Source: Streptomyces cinnabarinus (GTDB lineage Bacteria > Actinomycetota > Actinomycetes > Streptomycetales > Streptomycetaceae). From it: a stretch of DNA of 64,000 nucleotides. The stretch spans positions 6,324,001-6,388,000 of the forward strand of contig NZ_CP114413.1 in the NCBI RefSeq assembly GCF_027270315.1. The letters are read 5' to 3'. A program made the translations under genes and the position numbers. This document shows positions 16,884-25,977 of this stretch, one piece after another (position 1 is the stretch's first letter; every line of letters starts with the position of its first letter). The notes beneath the pieces are model-generated. The model did not search any database and was not told the DNA's origin. It was given only the letters and a program-made list of their open reading frames with translations.

Positions 16884-19334
16884 GTGACGAGTACGGACGT
16901 GCGGAAAGAAGCAGATGACTCGGGACCCAGCGGCTACGCGGCGGCCCGGCTGCGCCTCCTCACCGAGGGGGCGCGGTCCGGGCCGCCGCGCCGTACCGCC
17001 CTCGCGGAACTCACCGACGACTGGCTCACCGGACTGTTCGCGGCCGGGGCCGAGGGCCTGCGCGGCATCTCCCTGATCGCGGTCGGCGGCTACGGCCGTG
17101 GCGAGCTGTCCCCACGCAGCGACCTGGACCTGCTCCTGCTGCACGACGGCTCCGACGCGGACGCCGTCGCCGCCCTGGCCGACCGGATCTGGTACCCCGT
17201 CTGGGACCTGGGCCTCGACCTGGACCACTCGGTGCGTACGCCCGCCGAGGCCCGCAAGACCGCCGGGGAGGACCTGAAGGTCCAGCTCGGCCTCCTCGAC
17301 GCCCGCCACATCGCGGGCGACCTCGGACTGACCGCCGGACTGCGCACCGCCGTCCTCGCCGACTGGCGCAACCAGGCACCCAAACGGCTCCCCGAGCTCC
17401 AGGAACTCTCCGCCGAGCGCGCCGAGCGCCAGGGCGAGCTGCAGTACCTCCTCGAACCCGATCTCAAGGAGGCCCGCGGCGGACTCAGGGACGCCACGAT
17501 CCTGCGCGCCGTCGCCGCCTCCTGGCTGGCCGACGCCCCGCGCGAGGGTCTCGACGACGCCCGGCGCCGGCTGCTCGACGTACGCGACGCCCTGCATCTG
17601 GCCACGGGGCGTGCGACCGACCGGCTCGCGCTCCAGGAACAGGACCAGGTCGCCGCCGAGCTGGGACTCCTGGACGCCGACACCCTGCTGCGGCAGGTGT
17701 ACGAGTCGGCACGGGTCATCTCGTACGCCAGTGATGTCACCTGGCGTGAAGTGGGGCGCGTGCTGCGTTCGCGCGCCGTGCGGCCGAGGCTGCGCGCCAT
17801 GCTGGGCGGCGGCGCGAAGCCGACCGCCGAGCGCTCCCCGCTCGCCGAGGGCGTCGTGGAACAGGAGGGCGAGGTGGTGCTCGCCCGTGCCGCGCGCCCC
17901 GAACGCGACCCCGTGCTCCCCCTGCGCGCCGCGGCCGCCGCGGCCCAGGCCGGCCTCCCGCTCTCCCTGCACGCCGTACGGCGCCTGGCCGCCACCACAC
18001 GCCCGCTGTCCAGCCCCTGGCCCGCCGAGGCCCGCGAGCAGCTCGTCACCCTGCTCGGCTCCGGCCGCCCGACCATCGAGGTCTGGGAGGCGCTGGAGGC
18101 CGAGGGCCTGATCACGCGCCTCCTGCCCGACTGGGAGCGGGTCCGCTGCCGCCCCCAGCGCAACGCCGTGCACATCTGGACCGTCGACCGGCACCTCATC
18201 GAGACGGCCGTGCGCGCCTCCGAATTCACCCGGCGCGTCCACCGCCCCGACCTGCTCCTGGTCGCGGCCCTGCTGCACGACATCGGCAAGGGCTGGCCCG
18301 GCGACCACTCGGTGGCCGGCGAGATCATCGCCCGCGACGTCGCCGCACGGATCGGCTTCGACCGCGACGACGTGGCGGTCCTGTCCACCCTCGTACGGCA
18401 TCATCTGCTGCTCGTCGACACCGCCACCCGGCGTGACCTGGAGGACCCGGCCACGGTCCGGTCGGTCGCCGACGCGGTCGGCACCCAGGGCACCCTGGAG
18501 CTGCTGCACGCGCTGACGGAGGCAGACGCGCTGGCCACCGGGCCCGCCGCCTGGTCGTCCTGGCGCGGTTCACTCGTCGCCGACCTGGTCAAACGCGTCT
18601 CGGCGGTGCTCGCCGGGGACGCCCCGCAGGAGCCGGAGGCCGCCGCGCCGACCGCCGAGCAGGAGCGGCTCGCCATCGAGTCGGTCGCGACGGGCAGCCC
18701 GGTGCTGGCACTGCGCGCGCAGACCGAGCCACCGACGGACGACCAGCCCACCGGTGACCCGGAGCCCCTCGGTGTGGAGCTGCTCATCGCGGTGCCGGAC
18801 CAGCCCGGCGTGCTGCCCGCGGTGGCCGGAGTCCTCGCCATGCACCGTCTGACCGTCCGCACCGCCGAGCTGCGCGCCGTGGACCTCCCCGACGGCGTCG
18901 AGGGCTCGGTCCTGCTGCTGAACTGGCGGGTCGCCGCCGAGTACGGCTCCCTGCCCCAGGCCGCCCGGCTCCGCGCCGACCTGGTCCGCGCCCTGGACGG
19001 CACCCTCGACATCGCGGGCCGCCTGGCCGAGCGGGACGCGGCCTACCCGCGCCGCCGCGGCGTCCTGGCCCCGCCCGCCCGCGTGACCGTCCACCCGGCC
19101 GCCTCGCGCCTCGCCACGGTCATCGAGGTCCGCGCCCAGGACGCCCCCGGCCTGCTGTTCCGCATCGGCAGGGCGCTGGAGGACGCACGGGTACGGGTGC
19201 GGAGCGCACACGTGAGCACCCTGGGCGCGAACGCGGTGGACGCGTTCTACGTCACAGGCCCCGAGGGCGCCCCGCTGCCCCGCGAGGAGGCGGCTTCGGT
19301 GGCCCGGAAACTGGAGGAGACACTGAGGGACTGA
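16884..19334 (+). CDS. glnD: PII nucleotidyltransferase GlnD
   Basis: An 816-residue protein with the complete GlnD architecture. It has a nucleotidyltransferase domain with GGYGRGEL and SDLDLLLLHD (about residues 55-90), an HD phosphohydrolase domain with LLHDIGKGWPGDHS (about residue 465), and two C-terminal ACT domains (GVELLIAVPDQPGVLPAVAGVL and VIEVRAQDAPGLLFRIGRAL). It senses nitrogen status and modifies GlnK; the streptomycete enzyme is known as an adenylyltransferase. The start is GTG at 16884 behind a GGAG-type site. It is the last gene of the amtB operon. Confidence 0.95.
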   Translation: MTSTDVRKEADDSGPSGYAAARLRLLTEGARSGPPRRTALAELTDDWLTGLFAAGAEGLRGISLIAVGGYGRGELSPRSDLDLLLLHDGSDADAVAALADRIWYPVWDLGLDLDHSVRTPAEARKTAGEDLKVQLGLLDARHIAGDLGLTAGLRTAVLADWRNQAPKRLPELQELSAERAERQGELQYLLEPDLKEARGGLRDATILRAVAASWLADAPREGLDDARRRLLDVRDALHLATGRATDRLALQEQDQVAAELGLLDADTLLRQVYESARVISYASDVTWREVGRVLRSRAVRPRLRAMLGGGAKPTAERSPLAEGVVEQEGEVVLARAARPERDPVLPLRAAAAAAQAGLPLSLHAVRRLAATTRPLSSPWPAEAREQLVTLLGSGRPTIEVWEALEAEGLITRLLPDWERVRCRPQRNAVHIWTVDRHLIETAVRASEFTRRVHRPDLLLVAALLHDIGKGWPGDHSVAGEIIARDVAARIGFDRDDVAVLSTLVRHHLLLVDTATRRDLEDPATVRSVADAVGTQGTLELLHALTEADALATGPAAWSSWRGSLVADLVKRVSAVLAGDAPQEPEAAAPTAEQERLAIESVATGSPVLALRAQTEPPTDDQPTGDPEPLGVELLIAVPDQPGVLPAVAGVLAMHRLTVRTAELRAVDLPDGVEGSVLLLNWRVAAEYGSLPQAARLRADLVRALDGTLDIAGRLAERDAAYPRRRGVLAPPARVTVHPAASRLATVIEVRAQDAPGLLFRIGRALEDARVRVRSAHVSTLGANAVDAFYVTGPEGAPLPREEAASVARKLEETLRD

Positions 19335-19417
19335 ACGGGGATCCCGGTGACTCCCGCCGCCGGGATACCCTGGAGGGCGATTCCCAGCTGCCACCGACCC
19401 CGAGGACCGCGAGCGCC

Positions 19418-20968
19418 GTGTTCGATACTCTCTCCGATCGCCTCTCAGCGACTTTCAAGAACCTGCGCGGCAAGGGACGGCTCTCCGAGGCGGACATCGA
19501 CGCCACCGCGCGCGAGATCCGCATCGCACTCCTCGAAGCCGACGTGGCGCTGCCGGTCGTGCGGACGTTCATCAAGAGCGTCAAGGAGCGCTCGCTCGGT
19601 GCCGAGGTCTCCAAGGCGCTGAACCCCGCCCAGCAGGTGTTGAAGATCGTCAACGAGGAACTCGTGACGATCCTGGGCGGCGAGACCCGACGCCTCCGCT
19701 TCGCCAAGCAGCCGCCCACCGTGATCATGCTGGCCGGTCTCCAGGGTGCCGGTAAGACCACCCTCGCGGGAAAGCTCGGCCGGTGGCTGAAGGAGCAGGG
19801 CCACTCCCCGCTGCTGGTCGCCTGTGACCTCCAGCGGCCGAACGCCGTGAACCAGCTCAGCGTCGTCGCCGAGCGCGCCGAGGTCGCGGTCTACGCGCCG
19901 GAGCCGGGCAACGGCGTCGGTGACCCGGTCAAGGTCGCCAAGGACTCCATCGAGTTCGCGAAGTCCCGGGTCCACGACATCGTCATCGTCGACACCGCCG
20001 GCCGCCTGGGTATCGACCAGGAGATGATGCAGCAGGCCGCGGACATTCGGGACGCGGTCAGCCCCGACGAGATCCTCTTCGTCGTCGACGCCATGATCGG
20101 TCAGGACGCGGTCAACACCGCCGAGTCCTTCCGCGACGGCGTCGGCTTCGACGGCGTGGTGCTCTCCAAGCTGGACGGCGACGCCCGCGGTGGTGCCGCG
20201 CTGTCGATCCGCCAGGTCACCGGCAAGCCGATCATGTTCGCCTCGAACGGCGAGAAGCTCGACGACTTCGACGCCTTCCACCCGGACCGGATGGCCTCCC
20301 GCATCCTCGACATGGGTGACCTGCTCACCCTGATCGAGCAGGCGGAGAAGACCTTCGACCAGGCCGAAGCCCAGAAGATGGCGGAGAAGCTGGCCTCCAA
20401 GAAGGGCCAGGACTTCACCCTCGACGACTTCCTGTCCCAGATGGAGCAGGTCAGGAAGATGGGCAGCATCAGCAAGCTGCTCGGCATGCTTCCCGGCATG
20501 GGCCAGATCAAGGACCAGATCAACAGCCTCGACGAGCGGGACGTCGACCGCACCGCCGCGATCATCAAGTCGATGACCCCGGCCGAGCGTCAGGAACCGA
20601 CGATCATCAACGGCTCGCGCCGTGCCCGTATCGCCAAGGGTTCCGGTGTCGAGGTCAGCGCGGTGAAGAACCTCGTCGAGCGGTTCTTCGAGGCCCGCAA
20701 GATGATGTCCCGCATGGCCCAGGGCGGCGGTATGCCGGGCATGCCGGGGATGCCGGGCATGGGTGGCGGCGCCGGCCGTACCAAGAAGCAGCCGAAGAAG
20801 GCCAAGGGCAAGCAGCGCTCGGGCAACCCGATGAAGCGCAAGCAGCAGGAGCAGGAGGAGGCCGCCCGGCGCGCGGCCGCGGCTCAGGGCGGCGCCTTCG
20901 GCGTCCCCGGCCAGCAGGCTCCGCAGGACTTCGAGCTCCCGGACGAGTTCAAGAAGTTCATGGGCTGA
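19418..20968 (+). CDS. ffh: Signal recognition particle protein Ffh (SRP54)
   Basis: A 516-residue SRP GTPase with N, G and M domains. The P-loop is GLQGAGKTTLAGKLG, followed by DLQRPNAVNQL, DTAGRLGID and SKLDGDARGGAAL. The M domain contains GMLPGMGQIKDQ and the RNA-binding helix region SRRARIAKGSGVEVSAVKNLVERF, with a Met/Gly-rich stretch (about residues 435-450). It binds 4.5S RNA and signal peptides and delivers ribosomes to FtsY. The start is GTG at 19418. The gene is single and ends at a strong convergent terminator. Confidence 0.97.
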   Translation: MFDTLSDRLSATFKNLRGKGRLSEADIDATAREIRIALLEADVALPVVRTFIKSVKERSLGAEVSKALNPAQQVLKIVNEELVTILGGETRRLRFAKQPPTVIMLAGLQGAGKTTLAGKLGRWLKEQGHSPLLVACDLQRPNAVNQLSVVAERAEVAVYAPEPGNGVGDPVKVAKDSIEFAKSRVHDIVIVDTAGRLGIDQEMMQQAADIRDAVSPDEILFVVDAMIGQDAVNTAESFRDGVGFDGVVLSKLDGDARGGAALSIRQVTGKPIMFASNGEKLDDFDAFHPDRMASRILDMGDLLTLIEQAEKTFDQAEAQKMAEKLASKKGQDFTLDDFLSQMEQVRKMGSISKLLGMLPGMGQIKDQINSLDERDVDRTAAIIKSMTPAERQEPTIINGSRRARIAKGSGVEVSAVKNLVERFFEARKMMSRMAQGGGMPGMPGMPGMGGGAGRTKKQPKKAKGKQRSGNPMKRKQQEQEEAARRAAAAQGGAFGVPGQQAPQDFELPDEFKKFMG

Positions 20969-20990
20969 GACCCGGTTCGGACACGGCATC

Positions 20991-21021
20991 GAGGGCGCCC
21001 CTGGTGATCGGGGGCGCCCTC
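20991..21021. terminator. Bidirectional terminator between ffh and the methyltransferase gene
   Basis: A perfect 11-bp inverted repeat GAGGGCGCCCC (20991-21001) and GGGGCGCCCTC (21011-21021) with a 9-base loop, lying between two convergent genes. Confidence 0.85.
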
Positions 21022-21035
21022 GGCGTTCCCCAGGC

Positions 21036-21890
21036 TCAGGGCACGCGCGCGATCAGGTACCGGAACACGTTCGGCATCCACACCGTCCCGTCCGGCCGCT
21101 GATACGGATGCAGTGCCTCCGTCACTTCCTTCTCCACCTGCGCCGGGTCGGTCGCGGCGAGCGCCGCGTCGAACAGCCCGGTCGACAGCATCCCGCGTAC
21201 GGCGCTGTCGACGTCGGCGTATCCGAAGGGGCACGCCACCCGGCCGGAGCCGTCGGGGCGCAGGCCCGCCCTCCGGGCGACGTCCTCCAGGTCGTCGCGA
21301 TGGGCGGGGCGCCGACTGCCCGTGCCCTGGGGCGGATCGGCGAGTCCGGTGGCGCGCAGTACGGCCGAGGTGGTGCAGCGCTCCGGCGGACCCCAGCCGG
21401 CCAGCACCACGGCCGCCCCGTGCCCGGCGAGCGGGGTCGTCCCTCGCAGCAGTGCACCGAGCCCTTCGGAGTCGCCCGCGAGGCACCCGATCGGCTCGAA
21501 CGCGGTCACCAGGGTGTACGCGGGCGTCTCCGCGTCGGCCGCGTCCCCCGGCGAGCGCTCCAGCAGCCGGGTGTCGGCACGCGCGCGTGCGCCCCAGGTC
21601 TCGGGGAGCAGCCGCTGTCTGGCAAGCGCCAGCCGTTCGCGCGAGGAGGGCTCGACACCGGTGATCGCGGCTCCCCGCGCGGCCGCCATCAGCAGGGCGA
21701 GTCCGGAACCGCACCCGAGGCCCAACAGCCGGGTGCCGGAGCCCACTTCGAGCCGTTCGTAGACGGCCTCGTAGAGCGGAACCAGCATCCGCTCCTGGAT
21801 CTCGGACCAGTCACGCGCGCGTGCCCACAGGTCCACACGGGTCGAGGGTCCCGTGTGAGTCAGGTGGTGCCGCACGAGCGTAGGTGTCAT
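21036..21890 (-). CDS. Class I SAM-dependent methyltransferase
   Basis: A 284-residue protein with the Rossmann-type SAM-binding motif I, GTRLLGLGCGSGLALLMAA (about residues 53-72), followed by the acidic end of strand two in AAITGVEPSSRE. The motif reads GLGCGSG where many enzymes have a D at the first strand end. The N-terminus LWARARDWSEIQERMLVPLYEAV is typical of UbiE-like enzymes in streptomycetes. The substrate is unknown. It is convergent with ffh and divergent from proS, starting 199 bp from it. Confidence 0.82.
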   Translation of the reverse strand: MTPTLVRHHLTHTGPSTRVDLWARARDWSEIQERMLVPLYEAVYERLEVGSGTRLLGLGCGSGLALLMAAARGAAITGVEPSSRERLALARQRLLPETWGARARADTRLLERSPGDAADAETPAYTLVTAFEPIGCLAGDSEGLGALLRGTTPLAGHGAAVVLAGWGPPERCTTSAVLRATGLADPPQGTGSRRPAHRDDLEDVARRAGLRPDGSGRVACPFGYADVDSAVRGMLSTGLFDAALAATDPAQVEKEVTEALHPYQRPDGTVWMPNVFRYLIARVP

Positions 21891-22089
21891 CGAAAGCGCC
21901 CCAATCCGCCGAGAGTTGCCGATGTGCCCGATTGCTCAGCCCCCGTGAAAATGCGCTCGCTCTCCCCCCGTATGCCAGGTAACTCCGCGCTCGACCCGGC
22001 GTCCAGGGGTCGTAGGGCCCTGCTTGTGGCCGGGCCGCGCCTGTGGCGAGAATTCACATTCCGGCAACGTGGGCCCGTACCATCGCGCC

Positions 22090-23502
22090 ATGGCAAAAGC
22101 ACCCGTTCTCACCCCGCGGGCGGACGACTTCCCGCGCTGGTACCAGGATCTGATCGCCAAGGCCGAGCTGGCCGACAACGGGCCGGTGCGCGGCACGATG
22201 GTGATCCGACCGTACGGGTACGGGCTGTGGGAGCGGATGCAGGCGGAGATGGACGCCCGCATCAAGGAGACCGGCACCCAGAACGCGTACTTCCCGCTGT
22301 TGATCCCGCAGTCGTACTTCGTCAAGGAGGCCGACCACGTCGAGGGCTTCGCGCCCGAGCTGGCGGTGGTGACGCACGCCGGCGGCAAGGAGCTGGAGGA
22401 GCCGGCGGTGGTCCGGCCCACCTCCGAGATGATCATCAACGACTACTTCGCCAAGTGGGTGCAGAGCTACCGCGATCTGCCCCTGCTGATCAACCAGTGG
22501 GCGAACGTGGTGCGTTGGGAACTGAGGCCCCGGCTCTTCCTGCGCACGACGGAGTTCCTGTGGCAGGAGGGCCACACCGCGCACGCCACCTACGAGGAGG
22601 CGCGCGACTTCGCCGCCCACGTCCAGAGCGAGGTCTACGGGGACTTCCTGCGGAACGTCCTCGCGATGGACTTCATCTCCGGCCGTAAGACGGTCAAGGA
22701 GCGCTTCGCCGGGGCCGTCAACACCCTCACGCTCGAAAGCATGATGGGTGACGGCAAGGCCCTCCAGATGGTCACCAGCCACGAGTTGGGCCAGAACTTC
22801 GCCAAGGCCTTCAACACGCAGTACCTGTCGAAGGAAGGCAAGCAGGAGCTCGTCTGGCAGACCTCCTGGGGTTCGACGACCCGCATGATCGGCGCCCTGG
22901 TGATGACTCACGGAGATGACAACGGTCTGCGGGTCCCGCCGCGGCTGGCGCAGATCCAGGTCGTCGTCCTCGCGATCAAGGGTGATGATGCGGTTCTGGC
23001 CAAGGTCCGCGAGCTGGGCGACCGGCTGAAGGCGGCGGGCGTCCGGGTCCGGGTCGACGACCGCACGGACGTCCCCTTCGGGCGGCGCGCGGTCGACTGG
23101 GAGCTCAAGGGCGTGCCGGTGCGGATCGAGATCGGGCCGCGTGACCTGGAGAACGGCACCGCGATGGTGGCGCGCCGGATCCCGGGCGGCAAGGAGCCGG
23201 TCGGCATCGAGTCCCTCGTAGAACTGCTGCCCGGGATCCTGGAGGACGATCAGGCGCTGCTGCTGAAGCAGTCCCGGGAGCGGCGGGAGTCCCGTACCGC
23301 GGAGGTGTCCACGATCGAGGAGGCCGTCGAGGCCGCCGCGACCGGCTGGGCGCGCATTCCGTGGGCGGCACTCGGTGCGTCGGGCGAGGCCAGGCTGGCC
23401 GAGCAGTCGGTGACCGTACGGTGTCTGGTCGCCGAGGACGGGTCGGTGCCGGACGACGAGGACGCGCCGGGTAACGTCGCGATCGTCGCGCGCGCTTACT
23501 GA
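22090..23502 (+). CDS. proS: Prolyl-tRNA synthetase, archaeal/eukaryotic type
   Basis: A 470-residue class II aminoacyl-tRNA synthetase. Motif 1 and 2 segments (VRPTSEMII, PRLFLRTTEFLWQEGHTAHATYEEA) and motif 3 (WQTSWGSTTRMIGALVMTHGDDNGLRVPPRLA) are clear. The lack of the long bacterial editing insertion, and the RTTEFLWQEGHTAH wording, mark it as the archaeal/eukaryotic-like subtype. A C-terminal anticodon-binding domain follows. Many streptomycetes also carry a bacterial-type ProRS, so this may be a second copy; that cannot be checked here. The ATG at 22090 was chosen by homology. Confidence 0.95.
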   Translation: MAKAPVLTPRADDFPRWYQDLIAKAELADNGPVRGTMVIRPYGYGLWERMQAEMDARIKETGTQNAYFPLLIPQSYFVKEADHVEGFAPELAVVTHAGGKELEEPAVVRPTSEMIINDYFAKWVQSYRDLPLLINQWANVVRWELRPRLFLRTTEFLWQEGHTAHATYEEARDFAAHVQSEVYGDFLRNVLAMDFISGRKTVKERFAGAVNTLTLESMMGDGKALQMVTSHELGQNFAKAFNTQYLSKEGKQELVWQTSWGSTTRMIGALVMTHGDDNGLRVPPRLAQIQVVVLAIKGDDAVLAKVRELGDRLKAAGVRVRVDDRTDVPFGRRAVDWELKGVPVRIEIGPRDLENGTAMVARRIPGGKEPVGIESLVELLPGILEDDQALLLKQSRERRESRTAEVSTIEEAVEAAATGWARIPWAALGASGEARLAEQSVTVRCLVAEDGSVPDDEDAPGNVAIVARAY

Positions 23503-23761
23503 GATGAGGCAGGAGGCGCGAGAGCGACCGAAAGGCCTCTTGCGCCTCTGCCGGACACTGTCATCCCGGCGCGCGGAGACGGCCTACGCGCCGGTACGTA
23601 CGTCAGACTACGCACCGGCTTGGTAGGAGCTGCGAGGGTTCTCCGCAGATCAGCGCACTGGCCCTCGTCAGGACGCATCAGCGGCAACTGACGGGTACGT
23701 GCAAATTATTTGGGATGGCCCGGAATCGGAACACACGGGCACTCCGGCTCGTTGTCATTAC

Positions 23762-24358
23762 GTGAGCACGACACAGACACCACCTGTTCTCGCCGCAGAG
23801 CTGGCAGAGGCGTGGGCCGACATTCAGCGGCACCACCCCGAGCTGCCGGACCTTGCCGCGCCAGAGTCCCTGATCGGGGAGTCGTCGTCCGCGTGCGGAC
23901 ACGAGCTCTCCTTCGAGCGCCTTCTCCATGAGGCGGTGCACGGTATCGCCGCCGCCCGCGGAGTGCGCGACACCTCCCGTGCCGGCCGCTACCACAACCG
24001 CAGATTCCTTGCCATCGCCGAGGAACTGGGCCTGGACCACCCGGACGAACCGCATCCGAGCAGCGGTTTCTCCCTGGTCACGCTCAACCCCGAGGCCAAG
24101 CGCCGCTACCGTCCGACGATCGAGCGTCTCCAGCGCGCCCTGAAGGCGCACACGGCGGCCACGTCCGCGGACACCGCCCGCAGCTTCCGCGGACCGGCGG
24201 CCCGGCACGGCTCGTCCGGCGGCGGGGTGCGCGTCAAGGCGGTCTGCGACTGCGGCCGCAATGTGCGCGTGGTCCCCTCGGTCCTGGCCCAGGCCCCGAT
24301 CGTCTGCGGCGGCTGCGGGAAGCCGTTCCGCATTCCGGAGGTCATGGGCGCCGCGTAA
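23762..24358 (+). CDS. SprT-like zincin-fold protein with C-terminal zinc ribbon
   Basis: A 198-residue protein from GTG at 23762. It has an HExxH-type metalloprotease motif (LLHEAVHGIAAARG, about residues 59-72) and a C-terminal zinc-binding pair CDC...CGGC (about residues 163-189). This two-part arrangement resembles SprT-family proteins. A second His downstream (RYHNRRF) could complete the metal site. The physiological substrate is unknown, and the family assignment rests on the motif pattern only. It stands alone between proS and the ribosomal cluster. Confidence 0.6.
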   Translation: MSTTQTPPVLAAELAEAWADIQRHHPELPDLAAPESLIGESSSACGHELSFERLLHEAVHGIAAARGVRDTSRAGRYHNRRFLAIAEELGLDHPDEPHPSSGFSLVTLNPEAKRRYRPTIERLQRALKAHTAATSADTARSFRGPAARHGSSGGGVRVKAVCDCGRNVRVVPSVLAQAPIVCGGCGKPFRIPEVMGAA

Positions 24359-24672
24359 CCCCTCGACCACCGGCATCTCGTGGCTGCCGGTGCGGTGGGT
24401 CACGCCGGGGTGCCGCCGAAGCGGCACCCCGACGCGCCGGGCCGCGCACCCGACGTAGGTCACCTCCACGCCGGGTGCCGCTCAGGCATGCCCCGTCGCA
24501 CCCTCGGTCCGAGGCGGCGTGCCGGGTGTGGCACAATGGCTAGCTGTACTCGACAGCCGCACAGGACCCCTCTCTCCTCCGGCTGACGCGTCCATCGGGC
24601 ACTCGGGTACCGCAACCCCACGCGGCAATCTCGCCGTGCCCAACCACGTCAAAACCAGGAGAATCCACTCCC
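24359..24672 (+). promoter_or_regulatory. Terminator hairpin (24407-24430) and presumed promoter region of rpsP
   Basis: A perfect 10-bp stem GGGGTGCCGC / GCGGCACCCC with a CGAA loop at 24407-24430 ends the upstream gene. The remaining bases to rpsP hold GTGGCACAATGGCTAGC at about 24526-24542, a likely -10 area, and a purine-rich site AGGAGAAT ending 7 bp before the GTG start. No gene is visible. Confidence 0.5.
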
Positions 24673-25092
24673 GTGGCAGTCAAGATCAAGCTGAAGCGTC
24701 TGGGCAAGATCCGTTCGCCTCACTACCGCATCGTCGTCGCCGACTCCCGCACCCGCCGTGACGGCCGTGCGATCGAGGAGATCGGCAAGTACCACCCGAC
24801 CTACAACCCGTCGGTCATCGAGGTGGACGCCGACCGCGTCGCGTACTGGCTGGGTGTCGGCGCGCAGCCGACCGAGCCCGTCCTCGCCATCCTGAAGAAG
24901 ACCGGCGACTGGCAGAAGTTCAAGGGCGAGCCCGCCCCGGCTCCGCTGCTGGTTGCCGAGCCGAAGAAGGCGCGCCCGTCGTTCGAGGCCCTCGGTGGCG
25001 ACGACGAGGGCAAGGGTGAGGCCATCACCCAGAAGAAGAAGGCGGAGAAGAAGGACGAGGCCGCCGCCGAGTCCGCGTCGGCCGAGGCCTGA
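24673..25092 (+). CDS. rpsP: 30S ribosomal protein S16
   Basis: A 139-residue S16 with the classic N-terminus AVKIKLKRLGKIRSPHYRIV and VVADSRTRRDGRAIEEIGKYHP. The core ends near residue 85. A C-terminal extension rich in Ala, Lys and Glu (about residues 95-139) is typical of actinobacterial S16. It assembles early into the small subunit. It is first in a run rpsP-KH-rimM-trmD-rplS, a widely conserved order. Confidence 0.97.
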   Translation: MAVKIKLKRLGKIRSPHYRIVVADSRTRRDGRAIEEIGKYHPTYNPSVIEVDADRVAYWLGVGAQPTEPVLAILKKTGDWQKFKGEPAPAPLLVAEPKKARPSFEALGGDDEGKGEAITQKKKAEKKDEAAAESASAEA

Positions 25093-25097
25093 GCACC

Positions 25098-25337
25098 ATG
25101 CTCGAAGAGGCGCTTGAGCACCTCGTGAAGGGCATCGTCGACAACCCTGACGATGTGCAGGTCGCTTCCCGCAACCTGCGCCGCGGACGTGTGCTGGAGG
25201 TCCGGGTCCACCCCGACGACCTCGGCAAGGTGATCGGCCGCAACGGCCGCACCGCACGCGCTCTGCGTACCGTCGTGGGCGCCATCGGCGGCCGCGGTGT
25301 CCGTGTCGACCTCGTCGACGTGGACCACGTCCGCTGA
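25098..25337 (+). CDS. KH-domain RNA-binding protein (KhpA-like)
   Basis: A 79-residue protein with a single KH domain. The GxxG loop is in DDLGKVIGRNGRTARALRTVVGAIG, and EEALEHLVKGIVDNPDDVQV leads it. It lies 5 bp after rpsP, the usual place of this gene, which encodes a small RNA-binding protein linked in other bacteria to cell division and translation control. There are no unusual features. Confidence 0.93.
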   Translation: MLEEALEHLVKGIVDNPDDVQVASRNLRRGRVLEVRVHPDDLGKVIGRNGRTARALRTVVGAIGGRGVRVDLVDVDHVR

Positions 25338-25425
25338 CGCCGAACGCAGCACCGGCTCGGGCCGGGGAGGGCCACTTGGCCGTCCCCGGCCCGCAGTCGT
25401 ACGTACGACAGGAGATCTTCGAAAA

Positions 25426-25977
25426 GTGCAGCTCGTAGTCGCCCGGATCGGCCGCGCCCACGGCATCAAGGGCGAGGTCAACGTCGAGGTACGCACCGAC
25501 GAGCCGGAGCTCCGGCTCGGCCCCGGAGCCGTACTGGCCACCGACCCCGCCGCCGCCGGCCCGCTCACCATCGAGACCGGCCGAGTGCACAGCGGCCGGC
25601 TGCTGCTGCGCTTCGAGGGCGTGCGCGACCGCACCGCCGCCGAGGCCCTGCGCAACATCCTCCTCATCGCCGACGTCGACCCCGACGAGCTGCCCGAGGA
25701 GGAGGACGAGTACTACGACCACCAGCTGATGGACCTGGACGTGGTGACCAAGGACGGTGTGCAGGTCGGCCGGATCACCGAGATCTCGCATCTGCCCTCG
25801 CAGGACCTCTTCATCGTCGAGCGGGCCGACGGCAGCGAGGTGATGATCCCGTTCGTCGAGGAGATCGTCACCGAGATCGACCTGGCCGAGCAGAAGGCCG
25901 TCATCGACCCGCCGCCCGGACTGATCGACGACCAGGCGGAGATCGCCTCCTCGCGGGACTCCGAGGACGGCTCGTAA
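25426..25977 (+). CDS. rimM: 16S rRNA processing protein RimM
   Basis: A 183-residue protein with the RimM N-terminal domain (VVARIGRAHGIKGEVNVEVRTDEPE) and the PRC-barrel C-terminal domain (EYYDHQLMDLDVVTKDGVQVGRI, PFVEEIVTEIDLAEQKAVIDPPPGL). RimM helps mature the 30S head with S19. The GTG at 25426 has GGAG at 25411-25414. Its TAA overlaps the ATG of trmD by one base, so the two are translationally coupled. Confidence 0.95.
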   Translation: MQLVVARIGRAHGIKGEVNVEVRTDEPELRLGPGAVLATDPAAAGPLTIETGRVHSGRLLLRFEGVRDRTAAEALRNILLIADVDPDELPEEEDEYYDHQLMDLDVVTKDGVQVGRITEISHLPSQDLFIVERADGSEVMIPFVEEIVTEIDLAEQKAVIDPPPGLIDDQAEIASSRDSEDGS

